This document shows positions 5,397 to 7,582 of a DNA stretch of 7,582 nucleotides, piece by piece. Every line of letters begins with the position of its first letter. Within the stretch, counting starts at the first letter, position 1. The notes under the pieces are model-generated. The model did not search any database. It was not told the DNA's origin and saw only the letters and a list, made by a program, of their open reading frames with translations. A program made the position numbers and the translations under genes. Source of the stretch: CAZAGT01 sp964484515. Lineage in GTDB: Bacteria; Desulfobacterota; DSM-4660; Desulfatiglandales; HGW-15. Location: positions 1 to 7,582 of the forward strand of contig CAZAGT010000258.1 in NCBI GenBank assembly GCA_964484515.1. Reading direction: 5' to 3'.

Positions 5397-5467
5397 GTCA
5401 TTCGCGCGAACGCACGAGTCTAAAGCAACTCTGGAGCCGGATCAAGTCCGGCATGACGGACTTGATC
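5397..5467. repeat. Dispersed-repeat-like element with perfect 11-bp hairpin
   Basis: The segment starts GTCATTCGCGCGAA and ends CCGGATCAAGTCCGGCATGAC, with GTCAT/ATGAC as outer ends (5397-5457). This layout is familiar from small palindromic intergenic repeats in many proteobacterial-type genomes (GTCATTCCCGCG... to ...GGATCAAGTCCGGGATGAC). A perfect stem GATCAAGTCCG (5440-5450) and CGGACTTGATC (5457-5467) surrounds GCATGA. It lies directly upstream of the caspase-like gene. It may fold in the leader or limit read-through from the FGE-like gene. Confidence 0.55.
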
Positions 5468-5504
5468 TTATATTTGTCGTGTTCATAAATGCCGGGAAAG
5501 GGCT

Positions 5505-7349
5505 TTGAAAGTCTTACGTAACACTCTTTTTGTTCTTCTGGTGACGACTTCTTTGGGCGCCTTGTGGGCAATGGGGGCCCGCGCGGCCGCAGAGGATCCC
5601 GGTCAGCTCTACGACCAAGTCAAGCAGAAGTTTGTAGAGCAGAAATACGGCGAGGCGCTCGCGCTTGTTGCCGACATCAAAGGTGACTCGAATCCGCCTC
5701 TACTGCAGCAGACAGAGGCCATGATTCTGGAAAGGCTTTGGCAAAAGGTGCGGCGGCATTATAACGCCGGGGAGTACGACCTGGCCTTTGCCAACTTGGT
5801 GGAGATGGAACGATACACGAATCCACCTGAGCTCGCCATGGCAAAGGCGATGATCTCCTTTTACCGAGGTGATTTTGAGACGGCGGCCGAAATTGTCCGA
5901 TCCGGGAGGTTGGCCGATAGCCCTGACGCACAGACGATTGCCGGGTTCGTCGACTTCGAACGCGAAAACGACCAAGCAGCGATGGAGGCGTGGCAGCAGG
6001 CCCTAGCAAGAGACGAAAATCGTAAACTCGCCGGTCTTGGCCTCAGTATGCTCGCCTTTGTGCAGGGGCACGAGGGCTGGAATGAGGCCTTTCAACGTTA
6101 CCGGGAAGCCCTTCCCGAGATGCCGGCGAACATCTCCAGCCTCCGAATGGGAAGGACCCTGGCGCTAATGGAAGGTATAGGACAGGCTCCCGGCGTACCC
6201 CAAGTGGTAACACCGGAGCCGAGCGAACTTGAACTCATCGTAACCTTTCGAAACGGCATTTACCGAAACAATGAAGTTATCCCGATCGAAGCCGCCACGG
6301 TGACATTGGACAGTGTGCGGGTTGAGCTTCGAGGGCGCACATTCGATCCTCGTTACGGTGTCGAATTCCGTATTCTCAAGGGGACCCAAACTGGAGATGG
6401 CGTGCGCAAGGGCTCCCGTGAGCTGACTACCACGCTCATGAAAGAGACGCATACCTATCGCGATATCAGGCTTGCAGGGCTTGTGATCGGCAAGAACGTC
6501 CTGTTCGTTTCCGTGACGGATCGCCAAGGTCGCAGATTCGAGGCTTCTGTCGACCTATTGCGCCGGGAACCCGCGTATCAAAAGGTCGCAGTCCTCGTCG
6601 GCGTCGGGGAGTACCCCTGGGACCCCCAGTGGCAGCGGGACTACGTGCATAAAGACCTATCCAGCATGAAGGAGGTGCTGATCAGGCACGGCTATCTCAT
6701 CAAAACGATTCTTGATCCGAAGGCGGAGGAATTGGATAGGATCCTGAGAAGACTGAGGTCATCCGGAAGCCATGTGACCGTAGATTCGGGAGAAAATGTT
6801 GTCATCGGGAATCATGATGATTTGATTCTCTATTTTACCGGCCACGGATTCAGGATGAATCCGGATGCTAAGAACGAGTATGGACTCATAGTGCCGCATA
6901 AGGCACGATACGACAAGGCGCAGGATAGGCCGTACGAAGAGGATTGTGTTGAGATGGGGAGGCTGGTCAACACGCTTGCCCTGAGCGCGGCCAGACACAA
7001 ACTGCTCATCTTGGACACCTGTTACGCGGCATTGGCCAAGGTATCTAAGTCGCCTCCCTATTCCCAGCGGGGATGCGATCAGGATTTTCTCGAGGCCGAT
7101 GGTTTCTATCTCATGGCAGCCAGCAATAGGGATGAGAAGAGTTGGATGTACAAGCACATGCGGCAGAGCGCCTTTACCAAAAGGCTGATCGAGGCCCTGG
7201 AGGGGGAGGCGGCGGCACCCGACCGCAACTGCCTGACACTGCACGACATCGCCGGCTACATTACCCGAAACTTAGAGGCGCAAAGCCCGGTCTTCCGGTT
7301 CCTGTCGGAAGAGAACGGGATGCCGTATTTCGAAAATCTGAATGAATGA
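5505..7349 (+). CDS. Exported TPR-caspase-like (peptidase C14) protein
   Basis: A 614-residue protein. Residues 1-28 are a signal peptide (FVLLVTTSLGALWAM, then ARAAA), so it acts outside the cytoplasm. Residues 35-226 are helical TPR-like repeats; 35-74 and 78-117 align without gaps, each with a NPP turn. Residues ~239-352 look beta-rich, perhaps an Ig-like sandwich. Residues ~358-614 are a caspase-like domain: KVAVLVGVGEY opens the first strand, ILYFTGHGF holds the catalytic His447, LLILDTCYAA the catalytic Cys506 with Asp504 (the acidic residue two before the Cys common in metacaspase/orthocaspase S1 pockets), and FYLMAASNRDEKSW plus SAFTKRLIEAL match the end of p20 and the p10-like part. 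It is therefore probably an active cysteine protease, likely with basic P1 preference by family. The start is TTG at 5505; no other start is available since TGA lies at 5463-5465, and GGGA at 5494-5497 is a weak ribosome site. The substrate is unknown; the FGE-like neighbour is a plausible partner. Confidence 0.9.
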   Translation: MKVLRNTLFVLLVTTSLGALWAMGARAAAEDPGQLYDQVKQKFVEQKYGEALALVADIKGDSNPPLLQQTEAMILERLWQKVRRHYNAGEYDLAFANLVEMERYTNPPELAMAKAMISFYRGDFETAAEIVRSGRLADSPDAQTIAGFVDFERENDQAAMEAWQQALARDENRKLAGLGLSMLAFVQGHEGWNEAFQRYREALPEMPANISSLRMGRTLALMEGIGQAPGVPQVVTPEPSELELIVTFRNGIYRNNEVIPIEAATVTLDSVRVELRGRTFDPRYGVEFRILKGTQTGDGVRKGSRELTTTLMKETHTYRDIRLAGLVIGKNVLFVSVTDRQGRRFEASVDLLRREPAYQKVAVLVGVGEYPWDPQWQRDYVHKDLSSMKEVLIRHGYLIKTILDPKAEELDRILRRLRSSGSHVTVDSGENVVIGNHDDLILYFTGHGFRMNPDAKNEYGLIVPHKARYDKAQDRPYEEDCVEMGRLVNTLALSAARHKLLILDTCYAALAKVSKSPPYSQRGCDQDFLEADGFYLMAASNRDEKSWMYKHMRQSAFTKRLIEALEGEAAAPDRNCLTLHDIAGYITRNLEAQSPVFRFLSEENGMPYFENLNE

Positions 7350-7582
7350 ACCTGTATTTCATTCTTCGCTAATAAGCTGCCGGAAAACCCCCAGCCTTAG
7401 TGACTGCGAGTTACAGTGGAGGCATAAGGCACAAGCCGTGAGGCCTGAGGCAAAGAAAAACAGGCTCCTCACAAGAACTTGTGGGTCAATAGGTTGATAT
7501 CGAAAGCACCATACATTGAAGTACCACCGTTTATCGATCGACATCCGGATTTTCGAATCTCAATCTGATTGCCCTGGAGTCC
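7350..7582. other. Right-end non-coding stretch
   Basis: I see no gene here. It contains a tight dyad CACAAG-AA-CTTGTG (7470-7483) and a looser GCCTG/CAGGC pair (7443-7447 with 7461-7465). No T-run follows these, so no terminator for the caspase-like gene can be named. Confidence 0.4.

Noticed and set aside
5462..5489. Possible sigma-70 promoter TTGATC-16-CATAAA before the caspase-like gene
   Set aside because: The -10 is poor, the -35 is inside the inverted repeat, and the transcript would start almost on top of the TTG, leaving no room for a ribosome site.
7359..7544. 61-codon minus-strand frame at the right end
   Set aside because: There is no motif, no ribosome site and no supporting context.

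Overview
The window looks like chromosomal DNA from a Gram-negative bacterium of moderate GC content, probably a member of the Desulfobacterota/Nitrospirota/NC10-like environmental lineages. That placement is an impression from gene content (class III prepilins, a sigma-54-type promoter, exported FGE-like and caspase-like proteins, TTG starts) and is weakly supported. There are no RNA genes, CRISPR arrays or intact insertion sequences that I can see.

Left third (1-2714, minus strand, read right to left): a compact minor-pilin/pseudopilin operon. A near-consensus sigma-54 promoter (2698-2713) is followed by a FimT/GspH-like protein (2027-2581), a PilV/GspI-like protein (1548-1970), a PilW/GspJ-like protein (685-1551) and a PilX/GspK-like protein that runs off the left edge (1-675). 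Genes two and three overlap by ATGA, and the last starts at TTG just 9 nt after its predecessor. The order matches both fimT/U-pilV-pilW-pilX of type IV pili and gspH-I-J-K of type II secretion, so the set probably builds the tip/priming complex of a pilus or pseudopilus. Two features are unusual: the PilW-like protein carries an inserted block of Asp-rich, thrombospondin-type-3/EF-loop-like calcium-binding motifs, and the FimT-like protein has Asn where prepilins normally have Glu5.

Middle (2715-4049): a decayed or rearranged zone. The last ~33 codons of a histidine kinase (minus strand) abut, within a few bases of 2990, the last ~145 codons of an HpcH/HpaI-family aldolase (plus strand). Both are truncated at the same point, so this is a deletion/inversion scar or an assembly join. 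About 620 bases without a convincing gene follow, with short repeats and small palindromes.

Right half (4050-7349, plus strand): two exported proteins encoded in tandem. The first is an FGE-sulfatase (SUMF1-like, C-type-lectin-fold) domain protein that lacks the catalytic cysteines and whose C-terminal RVLRGGAW...GFR segment resembles the variable region of diversity-generating-retroelement targets. The second has a signal peptide, TPR-like helical repeats, a probable beta-sandwich and a C-terminal caspase-like protease domain with an intact His/Cys dyad. The pairing suggests an extracytoplasmic recognition-plus-protease module, but no partner or trigger can be read from the sequence. The 276-bp gap between them holds two perfect inverted repeats, one inside a dispersed-repeat-like element. 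The final ~230 bases contain no gene that I can support.
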